Assembly: GCA_012845835.1 (NCBI GenBank)
Contig: JABAKD010000007.1
Coordinates: 599,492-663,491, forward strand
Direction of reading: 5' to 3'
From: Undaria pinnatifida
Lineage: Eukaryota; Sar; Phaeophyceae; Laminariales; Alariaceae
Length of the DNA stretch: 64,000 bases
Within the stretch, counting starts at the first letter, position 1. Each line of letters opens with the position of its first letter. Under the pieces are notes generated by a model. It had not been told where the DNA came from. It saw only the letters and a program-made list of their open reading frames with translations, and did no database searches. Shown piece after piece: positions 36,701-48,700 of the stretch. The position numbers were made by a program, and so were the translations under genes.

Positions 36701-39700
36701 CTTCTAAACAACCCTATGATGTCGCCCTCAATCCTCCAACTAATAATCAGTCATCATAAATACAGCATGATATGTGCCTCTAAACGACGGCGAGTCGTCG
36801 GATTCATTACGTCGCGTATCAAAAACAACCTTGAATCTACCCGGTGTTATTATGTGGTCGGAAGCACTCACCGGTTCCTTCGACGTTGTCACCCTTGGGT
36901 AGAAGCGCGATGTCCGCGTCGTCGATGTCCAGCACGTAGGCGGAGTCCACCTTGGAAAATAAATTGTGGAGATGAACAACAGACGGTCGCGGTAGGTGAA
37001 TGATATTCAGGCAACCAGTATGGTGGGTAGCCACGCATCTTGTGTGTATAACATGGTGGTTATTGCATGAAGTGATTTAGGGGGAATATACACTTTTGAG
37101 GCGGACGCAAAGCATGATATGGCGTACTCGTAACACGATGCTGATTATGCCGCACATCGACCATGTTTCGAGATTTTTTTTTACGATTCTAGTCGGATTG
37201 AGACGTTCCGTTTCGAAGAATAGTCTGGTATTTCGATATGGCATGTTTTTTAGCTAGAGGTAGGGTCATTGTGCAGCGGTGGTTACGCGGCGTGCTCACG
37301 ATAGCAAATATCAGGGGCGCTTGCGTTTTGTGACCCCGCGCCACTTCAACGACATCAGATTCACTGAAGGGAGATCGGTAACGATGGAACAACCGTGCTG
37401 CCTTTAGTCATCGATTGAAGGGCGATGTGGTTCTTCTCGCAATTGCAGTACTGTGGCGTATTTTCCACACCCAAAATAGAATTTTACGCCTGGTCATGGC
37501 TTGAACGTCGCACAGCAACGACTAACTCAGCGCCAAGTCAGTAACTGCACCTTCTCTAGGATGCCGAGTCCGTTGAAGGGGAATTCGGTCATAATGGAAG
37601 AGCCATACTGGGCGTTGATGCTGGCTTCGGCGGCCTTGAATGCCTGCATGTTGGCTGCAGTCGCGCGTTCCTTCACGTCGCGCAATAAATAGATACAATG
37701 ACAAAGGCAAGAGGGACGAGAAAGTGAGAAAAAAGCAAGTCCGAAGCAAAAGGTTGGCATGTACCGAAAGAAGTACAAACAGTTGGCATGTGCTGTGCCC
37801 AGTGAACAATGGAAACACTCACAGAGATGGAAGGACGAAAGTGGACATAACGAAGTGTTAATATAGTGCGTAGAGGCTGGCTTCGGCGGCCCTTAACGTT
37901 TGTGGTTGTCGCCTGTTGATCTTTGCTTCAAGTCGTATATGGTTACCTCTGCGCCTTCGTTTTGGTCGCCATCGTACTCGAACACACCAGTCGCAAGGAA
38001 GAGGTCGTCGACCATGCCGGCAAGGTAGAACCGACGCTCACCCTAAGGGGCAGGTAGAGCAAGGGTGGCGAGGCACGGATCGAATAGCCGAGTGGCGTAA
38101 CGGATGGAGGTTACAAGGGAATTTTTATGATAAGATAAAGTGGTGGTAGCGGGTGGTTTTGGTGACAACGTATGCGACACGCGGATAAATGAGTTAAAGG
38201 GGTAATATATGGTCAACTGAGTAACGAAGGATGGAGAAGACTGGCCAGAAGGTTGGTTGTGGGCCTACTCCTCAGGTGCTACTCTTATGGAAGCGTGCGT
38301 CTGTACCTTATCAAAGCGTGGCCCCCCTATGGTACAACTAGTCTAGGCCTCAACACGAAGTCTCCCTTCGTCCCACACCTTTTACGACAGAGCATAAATT
38401 ACGTGATAAACCGCATATTCTAGCTTGTACACAGTCCATTGGACATGGATCGGAACAAATTTGGCAGTTCGTCAGTTGCAGAGCCTCGACGATCCATATC
38501 TTTGGGATAGACAAGTGCTACAATCCCCAATCGCTATACGCGTCTTCGTCTCACCATGAATATTCCCTTCGTTCCCCACTCGTTGATGTAGTGCATCCAC
38601 GCCCAAGAGCCGAGGTCGAACCATGCCATGGCGAAGAAGACGTGCATTTCCTCGAGGCCGTCATCACCGAGGTAAGTCATGATGCTAGCCGACGGGTATC
38701 CCTCGGTGGTCGTCAACGTGACTCCTGCTTGCGTTGCGTACCTTGGAGGTTCAAATCAGGACGCAAAGGAGGTAGTCGCACAGGTCAGGCTTTGTTCAAG
38801 CGGTCACTGCAATCATCAATCCGCCAAAATCAGCTACATATTGTCATGTCAATACGACCATCGGTCAAACCAACAACATCGGATGTCGACGTTATTCTAT
38901 AGAGCTCAGTCATCTTTGGTGGTGCCTCTATCGGAAAAGGTGGTCTGTAGGACCGGGTGGTTGAAGAGGCTGCTATTCAACGGGCATCACAAACTTATCT
39001 CATCGCAACCAACTGTCAAATCAACCAATTGCCAACTCAATTATTCTTCGCTGTCGTTAATGTTTCAGCTTACTCTGCCACGATGGTGACACCGTCGATG
39101 GCAGCAGGTTGGCTGATGGGGTGGTTGAAGAGGACGTTGATCGACGGGTCTGTAACCATATCGCTCTTCACCACACGAGCGTCTTGTCCTCCTGCACCTG
39201 TGTCGTCGTGGTTAGCACCATGCGCAATATTTGTCATTGTGTCAGTCACTATGTGCATCGTCATCTGTGTCATGGTACGTGTCAATGAGTGTTGTTGTCA
39301 TGTGTCATCGTGTGGGATGGATCGGTTGGTCACCATGTCATTTTTCACCACCCGTGCGTCTCCTCTTCCCGCGCTTCTACCATCGTTGGTTTCATGGTTT
39401 GAGGGGCCGTGTGTGTCGTCGTGCGTGCTATCGTGTGGCTCATCGTGTGTGTCATGGTATGAGGCATCCTGCGTGTACCGTGTGGGGTGTCTTCGGCGTC
39501 ACAGGTTGCCGTGGTCAATGCTTATCGCCAGTATCGTGTGCATCATCGTGTGAGTCATCGTGTAGATCATCAATTACGTTGCTATCGTGTGTGCCGACGC
39601 ATGGGTCATCGTGTGGGGTGGACGCGATGGATGGGTCGGTGCGTTTTCCACTATTCACTATCGTAAGTCCTGCGTAACATGTCTATGACATCGTGTGTGC

Positions 39701-42700
39701 CGTCGTGTGTGCCATCATGTGCATCCTCGTCTGTGTCATAGTGTGCGTCACGATGTGTGTCATCTCCTGTGTTATCTTGTATGGCATATTCTGGGAAACG
39801 TGCATGTTCGCGGGTAACATTGCGTGTATCATCGTGTATATCCTCGTGTGTGTCGTCGTGTTTATCGATGTGTGAATTTTGGCGTGCCGCCTCCTGTGTG
39901 CTATTCTATGTACCCTCGCGTGTGTACTCGTGGGTGTCGTCGTGTGTCTCGTTGCATATGTCATCGGGCGTACCATTATGTTCAATAGTTGCGCAAAACC
40001 TCAAAAGGGTTGTTTCCAAATGTATGAGCCACCTACTATACTTCGCCTCCTAGATTATTTATCATCGCACCCGTGGTTTGTATACGAACAACTTGTACTT
40101 GTCGCTTCTAGCGATGTCGGCAGAACCCTTGTCGCTTCAAGCGATATCGGTAGAACCCTTGTGGCCGCAAGAGTGAAACAACATTTTCAACCATTTTTGG
40201 TACAACACACTACAGGTTGGGCGCTCTGTGGTGGTTTTTCTGCCGTCAGTACCAACGGGTGGGTCAACCATTTCGCGCCTCAGCCCCAAGCACACCCTAA
40301 CATAGCTTTGACTCTTCTAGTAGGCTTCATCTACCTATATCTACCTTAAACGATGTTACAGTTAATGGTTCCCTTCCTACAAGCAATCGGTATCGTGTTT
40401 ACATCATTATGATATACGTGGTAGTACTTGTACCGTTAAGGTGTCACTCACTGGTGAACTTGATGCCCTCCACGCCAACGAGAGGGTCCAGATAAAGTTC
40501 TTGAGCGCCCAAGCGTGCCATCACCTCGGTGTCACTCCAGGATTTAGACGTTTCGAAATAGACAAGACGAACCTGCCCAATGTTCACAACGTTAAACATG
40601 ACGACGCCAACAGCGCTACGGCGGTAAGATTGGATAGACGCATAGACGCCTCTACCTCGACAAGGCGAACCCTGAACCAAGGTTAGCTTGCGGGCGCGAA
40701 CATTACTGTAGTGTTAAGAACAGATATGGAGTTACTCGCCTCAACGTATTCACGGCGAACCTGCACAGTTACAATCATTCAACAGCACGTTTATAGTTCA
40801 TCTTTAATACCAAGGCCGTTAAACGTTTCAAGGGAGACAAAAGGATGCAGCACAATGCTAAATATGACGAGGCACAGCACTACAGCATGGAGAGCAAAAT
40901 GATAGGTGAAGGGAACTTCGTAAACTCTTGTGTGTGTGCACTCGCAAGGCCGGACTCCTAGAAATGCCTTCGCGATACAGTACTCCGTGCGTGTCGTTTG
41001 ATGTTTCGAGTTTAAGAGTATAATGAGGGTGCCGATGGTGTCAGAGAAAGGCCTTGAGCAAATCAAGCGCCCCAGGTTACGCCGGTGGCGTATATGACCA
41101 CCATATTCGTTACAGGGCATGATCGTACTTTCCCAGTCGCGCTGAGCGCCTTTGACCGCTGTTTACGACATCCTTAGACCCAGGCTACGGTAGGGGGGTC
41201 CCCTTTTGGGCCTTTTATTTCAGTGGCTAGGGGTCACTCGCGCGAGTAACCCTTTGTTCCTATGCAATCTTACGTTTTTTCTTTATGTTTTACATTGACG
41301 AAATCAATCCGCAATGCAAAGGTGATCTAAGCTGCGCCAAACCAAGTGCCTAAACCATCTCCATCCGTAGGGTACAGAGCTACTCGTGCGAGTGGCTCTA
41401 ACACACCAGTGAAAATGGGGGTACCCCCCCTACCGTAGCCTTGGTCCTTAACAGTACTCAGGCCACCATTTTAAGCGACCCCTTCCATACTGGAAAACTC
41501 TTATGCAAGGATACCCCTCGTCAACTGCTGAAGATCCTCCACCATGCGAGGACACCTAGCGGACGAGTGCAACCCACCGACGAACAGGATACGGAACACA
41601 TCCGATGCACGTTGCATTGTCGAAATCAAAATGGGCATTGGCTATCTTGTAGAATCGATTCGTATATAGAACTCCCACCTTGAAATCGCGCGAGTCTTGT
41701 CCCGGCCGGAGAACGCAGAAGTTGCAATGAGGGCATAGTGCACAACGGTGTCGAGAAGTAAAGCGTTTTTTAGAAAGCGAAGAGGCAATGTAGTGCACGC
41801 AACCTACTTCAGTGCAAACACTCTACTGAAGGGAACGGACGCATTAGTGTTGCTATTGTTGGTAAATATGAAACACGTGCGATCGAACGAAATAGTATCA
41901 TTGTCGACAAGAAACTGACGACGGTGGGAAGGAACCTATTCCAAGAAAACAACAGAGCTAATGCGGGAAGCAGGTGCACCGTCAGTGTATTCAAACGAAG
42001 CAGGTTCGTGAGTGACATCTACAGGTTCTTCGTAATCTCCATGCACCAACAAATAGAGCCATCTCGGGTATAATGCGGGATTCGCGCTATGGCGAAATGC
42101 ACGCGAACACAGGCAGAAAGTGGAAGTGAGAATCGGAAAGCTAGGAAGAGAGGCCAGCGCATTGGTAATTGATGCGAAAAAGCAGGGTCAAAAGCGGTAT
42201 CCACAGGTTCCTCTGTACTCCTGTACGGTAGCCCTATCAAACGCTAGCGTCTTTTACGCAGGATTTGCACTCTCATCAATGTGCGGACGAAAACGGGGGG
42301 AGTAGTTGCTGCTAAAAGAAACATGTTTTACCAAGAAACAGGCGCACTGTTACTAGGAACACAAAAGCAGGAAGCGCATCCATCGTGAGAAATCACAACG
42401 ACTATCAGCAATACCAGCACTGTCAGTCAAACAAAACAAGCAAGGTCCAACATGGTGTCTGGCGGTTCCATATGTACCAAGATAAGCGCAAACCACCCCA
42501 ACGATATCGTGACTCCAAGTATGGCGTCAAGATAATTGCTTGTTCGCTCTCTATGTACGGCTTTTTATTGTCAGCGGGACGGAATAATCATGTATACAAG
42601 GGAAAGGGGGGGGAAATCCCTGTTGCCTTGGCATTTTCCTAGAGCAGTATTGTAGATGCAGAGACTCGCACGAACACAGTACTTGCACATGGGAGAGATG

Positions 42701-45700
42701 GACTGAAAGGTCGACACTCTGCCCTATTTTTGTATTCCATTTCTTTCTACGAAGAATGTGTTTTCGCTACACTCGGGCGAGGATTATTTTCGCGCTGGTT
42801 ATCTTCCACTCAACGTCGGACGGCTGTGACGGTATCCAGCAGGAATATGCTTGGTGCATCATTTTGACGGCATTCACATCGGTAGATGTAACGGCAGTAC
42901 CGCGGACCAAAACGTGACACTGCCGACAATCCTGTATGGATTTCCGGTGACTGCGTAGCTGAAGGCCCTTTCCTGCGTGGAAGCTGTTATCGTTACATAA
43001 CAGGTATTACAGTAGGAATAGTAGCGCTTTGACGGTATCCGACGAAGCATGTTCGGCACATGCTTGTGACGCTGCTTCCGACAGTAGCAAACACTTGGGC
43101 GGAAAAAACAACGCAATTGCTCACAATCCTGCAGAGTTAGCTTCTGCGCGGCCGACGGCTCAATGCCAACGAAGACCACGTTGCATCTCCCCCTTCGCGT
43201 GTTCACGTTCAGCAGCGCGTCAAGGCTAGTCGTCGTGTCGGCTTCGATTACGTACTGAAAAACAGGAATGCAAGAACCAACAGGTTGGGGAGGAAATGAA
43301 TGTGGAGCAGGATGAGTCAGTATTTGTTTTGTTCGCCTTCAGCGGGTGCACGTATGTTCAGAGGTGGTAAATTGGTAAAAGGTCACGGCTTCCCGTTCGG
43401 GTTTTTAAGGAACAACAGCACACCCAGACAGCCCGACGTATCGGCCTCGACCAGGTACTAATTCCCGTTGATTGAAAACCAGAACTAACATGCAATGCGT
43501 ATGCGGAATATGGAGGAGAGGAGCCACAGACCAGTTGAGAGGGGGGCCAGGGATCGACGATATGCTAGATCAAGACGTACTTGTTTTCAACCACATTCGT
43601 TCTGATAGCGTACAGAAGGACGTGGTTCCCATAGATGTTCAGCAGTGCGTCAAGGCCGTCTGTCAGGCCGGCCGTGGGCAGGGTCTGTAACCAAGAAAAT
43701 AAGCAATGCAAGGCTGTTTAGGGCGGAAACACGAACCTTGGACAGGTAACTAAGCCACATGTCGTGGAGCTTGTGTGTCATCCGTGTGTTGTCATTTCCT
43801 CCCCTCCCCTGAGGGCAAACCGACCTTATTTCTCACCTGCTTAGCAGCCCAGAATCCGCTGTACATGAGCGTGGCCATGTATGCTTCCGATGTAGCAGAG
43901 ACATCCTTGATCTGAGTTTTTGCAATAAACGAATAATATGGTCAGGGGGGGCAGAGTGGTAAAGTGAGCTCTCGTCACAGCCCACCGCGGGGATGATATT
44001 TCAAAACTTGCAACAAAGCTTGCAACAAAGCTTGCAGCAAAGCTTGGAAAGACTTTCGAAACACATCCTGGGGACAAGCTATCCTCGTTGGAAACGGTAT
44101 TGACCGGGTGCGATTGTATGCCTCCGATGTCACGGCGTCATTCGTTATCTGTGGATACTCGTCAAAGACATCATCATATATCTGACAAGTTGCCTTCAAT
44201 CTCATTTATTTATACATAACGGATACCGTTCGAACTCCTAAACAAACGTAGCCTAGATCGCATAAATTATATTTTGATTTAATAATCGATACTTTAGGAG
44301 TGTGAGAAACAATAAACGATGAGGATCGTCTCAACGGGAAAACCGCATCCCCTGTACTTGTTATGGAGTGTCGTTAACGTGCATTTTTTACATGAGGACC
44401 CGCTAGCCCTTTCTGTGGGAGAAACTCGTTACCAAGACGCGGCAACAGCTACGTTAAATCGCCATGACACTGACACCCTCTGCGACGCGTGCTGCCGTTA
44501 AGGTTATATAGCATGTTGGGGCAAAATCTATCGATTTCCTCAATCTCGGGATTCCTTCACTATCTGTTCGGTGCCATTGTTGGTGCTTCTTACTCAGGTC
44601 ATAATAGTTTTCGTCAAGTCGTCGCCACTTAGATTCTTCTCCAAAGAACCTTGCAGGAGAACTATTGATAGAGACCTCCCCAAGTGAGCCGCCCTAGAGA
44701 AACATAGAGACAACAGCAAGCATCCTGGTGTGATTGTGATTTGTGGTTGTTTTCGTGATTGTGATTTGTGATTTGTGATTGTGGTTGCGATTGTGATTGT
44801 GATTGTGATTGTGATTGTGATTGTGAATGTGATTGTGATTTTGATCGCGATTGGGGCTGTGATTGTGATTGTGATTATTATTATTAGTGTTATAGTGAAT
44901 TTACAAAGTCACCCTGCAGAAGGGTAGCAAGTTTTTGGCTTAAGCGTTTCTGGTCGATTGAGGTCCTCAACCGTTGTAGAACTACTGGTTAGTATGGTAA
45001 TTTGACACTCGCACAAATTGGGCTGCCCCACCCGTCCCCTCCCCTTTCCCACGCCCCACCCGCGCTCCCGTTTGATCAAAACCAGGCCTTCACGTCCTTA
45101 GCCCCCCTGCCCCCCTCCGCCCCCACCCCGGCTCCCTTTTGATCAAAACCAGGGGCACCACGTCCTTCAAACCTCCGCCCTCCCCTCACCGGTTATTCGA
45201 CTTACAGGATTCACTTGATCAACGGATGCAGTTCCTTCCACAGCTGTCAGATTTTGTCCCCCTCAGAAACGGGTTTTATAGTTTCCGCGCACAGACTGAA
45301 AAACATCACCCTGTTGACCCTGATAGCCACACTGTAGTTGCAAGGGGGGTCGCCGACCTATGTCCTTAATGAGGACACACAACCACCCGTAATACGCGCG
45401 ATCGGAGTATCACACACACCATGCAAACATGAGTTTCGACGAAATCTTCGATCTCACAGCTGGGGTGTGTTTTCATTTTTTACAATAATATTAGTTGACC
45501 TTCCTTGCTGTCATGTTATAACATCCTGTCGGGCATATCCCTTTATTGCGCTGTTCAAGGTCTAATGTTCCACACAGAGTAGCTATGCCGCTACTTGTGT
45601 ACTGTTCATTTTATATAGCTTCTCACACCGTGGTATATGGTATTTGATTATTATCACTTCTTGTGTTGTGCTTGCCATCCCCACTATGTACGGTATGACG

Positions 45701-48700
45701 GCTTTCACCGTTGATCACTTAGACTACAACATTGTTTAAAAAACAAACCTCCTTAACAAAAGGAAAACTCTACGGCAAATTCTTCAGTAGTCGGATTTGT
45801 GAGTCGAAAACGGCTAGTTGCGACTGAAGCCCAAATCGGGCTTTCTTACCGGTCGAAAAAGGGATTGTTTGACTCAACTTTTTTCAACAGATTTTTCCGA
45901 CTGGGGGATCCAGTCGAAAAAGAAAGGCAACTTTTTCGACTGGATCCGCCAGTCGAAAAACTCAGTCGAAAAGTTTTATTACACATGTTTTTTGACACAT
46001 CGCAGCGACCAACCTACCACCAAACACACACCAACATGCCCACACACTCACACGCCCACACACCCACACCAGGTACCACACAGCACGGTATCATACAAGG
46101 CACTGACGCTGGCTTGGCTATCATTGCTGTCGCTTTCCGCCGCAAGTCAGCGTGGCGCACTCCTAGCTCCGCTCGCCAGCAGCGTGTATCACACCACGGC
46201 AGCAGCGCGCGTTATCGATGCCATTTTGCCAACAACGGCTACGCATGCTGTAGCTTTGGCGGCTCTCGGCTGAGTGCAACTCCGCGAACGTTGCTTTCGG
46301 CTGTAAGCCCAAAGTCACCAACTCGCTCGGACGAAGGTTCGTCGAGCGCGAGCACGCGTTGCTCGCGCAAAACGCGCGAAGCACAGAGCTGCCAACAGAC
46401 TTTCGACTGCCATACACCAGTACTCCGTCACACCAACCACCTCTAGGAAGAGCACAAAAACTATAAATCTACTCGACTGACGAGAAGAAGGACTAGAATA
46501 ACCCAGTCGAAAAACGTTCAGACGAACACATCCGTTTTCGAGTGGTGGAATCCGACTGTGTAAGAAATGGCCTATCTGCTGTTGTATTAGCTTCCAATCC
46601 TACTTCCCTCTTACCTCTTTAGAGCCCCAAAATCCATTCCTATTCAAATTCCATGCAAGTTTGCCCCAAGAAAGGATTTCCAGTTGAACAGCTTCACCTA
46701 CAAAGCAGTTTGTACTCCTCTTAAGACTTGTCGGCCTTGCTCCCTTCTCCTCAATGCTTGCTCTTTGTATAGACTATACCACCTATATTATAAAAATCAA
46801 AATACACTCCAGCTGTGAGATCTAAGATTTTGTCGAAACTCATATTTGCAAGCTGTGTGTGATACTCCGATCGCGCGTATTACGGGTTGTGTGTCCTCAT
46901 TAAGGATATAGGTCGGCGGCTCCCCTTGCAACTACAGTGTAGCTATCAGGGTCAATAGGGTGATGTTAGCCAGTCTGCGCGCGGAAACTCTAAAACCCGT
47001 TTCTGAGGGGGACAAAATCTGACAATTGTGGTAGGAAATGCATCAGTTTATCAAGTGAATCCTGTAAATCGAACAACTGGTGAGGGGAGGGCGGAGTTTT
47101 GAAGGACGTGGGGGGCTGGGGTTGATCAGGAGGGAGCAGGGGGGCGTGGGGGAGCGGGCCGGGCGCGGCAGCTCAATCTGTGCGTGGAAACTTTAAATCC
47201 TTTAAGGCCCCTAAATCTGACGGTTTTGGAAAGAATAAACAAGTTTATCATGGGGGGGGGGGGACGGGGGAGGCAGCTCAATCTGTGCGTGGAAACTATA
47301 AGTCCTTTAAGGGGATAAATATGACGGTTTTGCAAACAATGCACTAGTTTATTTATCATGTATATCCTGCAAGTTGTACAACCAGTGAGGAGAGGGCGGA
47401 GCGTTCGAAGCGGTGGGGGTGGGGGTGGGGGGGGGGGATGCGGGGAGGGGGACCGAAAGGGTTTGTTAAAATATCACAGCAGTATAGAGCATGCATTGTA
47501 TTGGACGGGGGAGGACCAGAAAGGCGGAAACAAAGTGCGAAGGAAGTTGCTCCGCGGTAGGAACAGAAATCGAATTGCTGAAATTTGCCCGTTCCGTTGG
47601 TCGGTTTATCTTCCGACAATCACATACTGCTGCTATTACAGTTATCGTTGCTGTACAGATTCATTTTGTATACAACACCATAGTCTATATATACCTCGTA
47701 CGATAGATTATCATACATATAATTTACGTAAAGCAGTAGACTATAATAAATTCTTTACTCTGGGTATAGCACTTCTACTTACCGCTGGTTGGAGTTTCAG
47801 CCCATTAATCGCCGCAATGAATTGCTATGGTGTTGTACATATAGACTAGACTATAAAAACGAGCTTTCTTTCGACGATAGCTTCGATCTCACACCGGGGG
47901 TGTATATATACTTCATAATTATTATATAGTGTGCCATCTATTGCTGCCGTTCTTCGGTGTTCGTACAATATGCATACATACGCAACGCCTACCATAGTCA
48001 GTCACAGAAAGGGAGAACGTCACGGCTAAGCCGATCCCTGTATTGCAGCTGCAAAAAAGAATTGTGAATTATGTCGTGATCATCAATCTCGTCTCCATCA
48101 TTATTGCCGTAAATGTCGTTACCGTTTTCGTTATCGTCATCGTTATCGTTTTCGTTATCGTCATCGTTATCGCTGTCGTTGCCGTTGACGCTGTCGTTGT
48201 CGTTGCCGTTGACGCTGTCGTTGTCGTTGCCGTTGACGCTGTCGTTGCCGTTGTCTATGTGGTTGTCGTTGTTCAGGACATTCATTGCTGTTACCTTTAT
48301 TGGAGTCGGTGGCACGTTACTTGGCCCATTGTCCTGCTCTAACCCTTTGCCATAACTAGTCAAAAGAGCTTTGAAAACATATGTACCTAAGTATACAATG
48401 ACGTACCCGCTTAAAAAACACACGTTCAAAAGCACACTTATGTCGTCTTATGGCTAAAGGTCTTGCTGGTATGGCCTTGTGTCTACCAACGCAAAAATGT
48501 TTCCATCGCGCTGAGTGCAAGTCCCAGATAGCTTTGTTTCGTGAGTAAACAATTTACTTGGTAGCATCCCCCGAAGGATCTTTAATCGGACACGGTCTCA
48601 CCAGTAATAATAGTACTATGGGCACACCGCTGTAGTCTAGGCCGGAATACAAGACCAGACCCCTTTTTATCGCGCTGGATCTCTGATCTATAACCAACTG

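Larger units (their letters stand above)
39220..39975. repeat. CATCGTGTGTGT-type degenerate minisatellite
   Basis: Words such as TCATCGTGTGTGTC, GTCGTCGTGT and CATCGTGTG recur through about 750 bp of intron, mixed with two exon-5 echoes. The reverse frame gives His/Thr/Met repeats, which are not a protein. Confidence 0.7.

Noticed and set aside
39683-39985. Frame of Thr/His/Met repeats
   Set aside because: Antisense of the CATCGTGTGTGT minisatellite.
45799-46446. Plus-strand 215-codon frame in the CAGTCGAAAAA element
   Set aside because: Composed of hairpin repeats and low-complexity text; no domain and no conserved frame evidence.
47998-48435. Minus-strand 145-codon frame rich in Asn, Asp and DSVNGNDN repeats
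   Set aside because: Most of it is the antisense of a GTTGTC/GTTATC microsatellite. The flanking text has no recognised domain, so it is not annotated as a gene.
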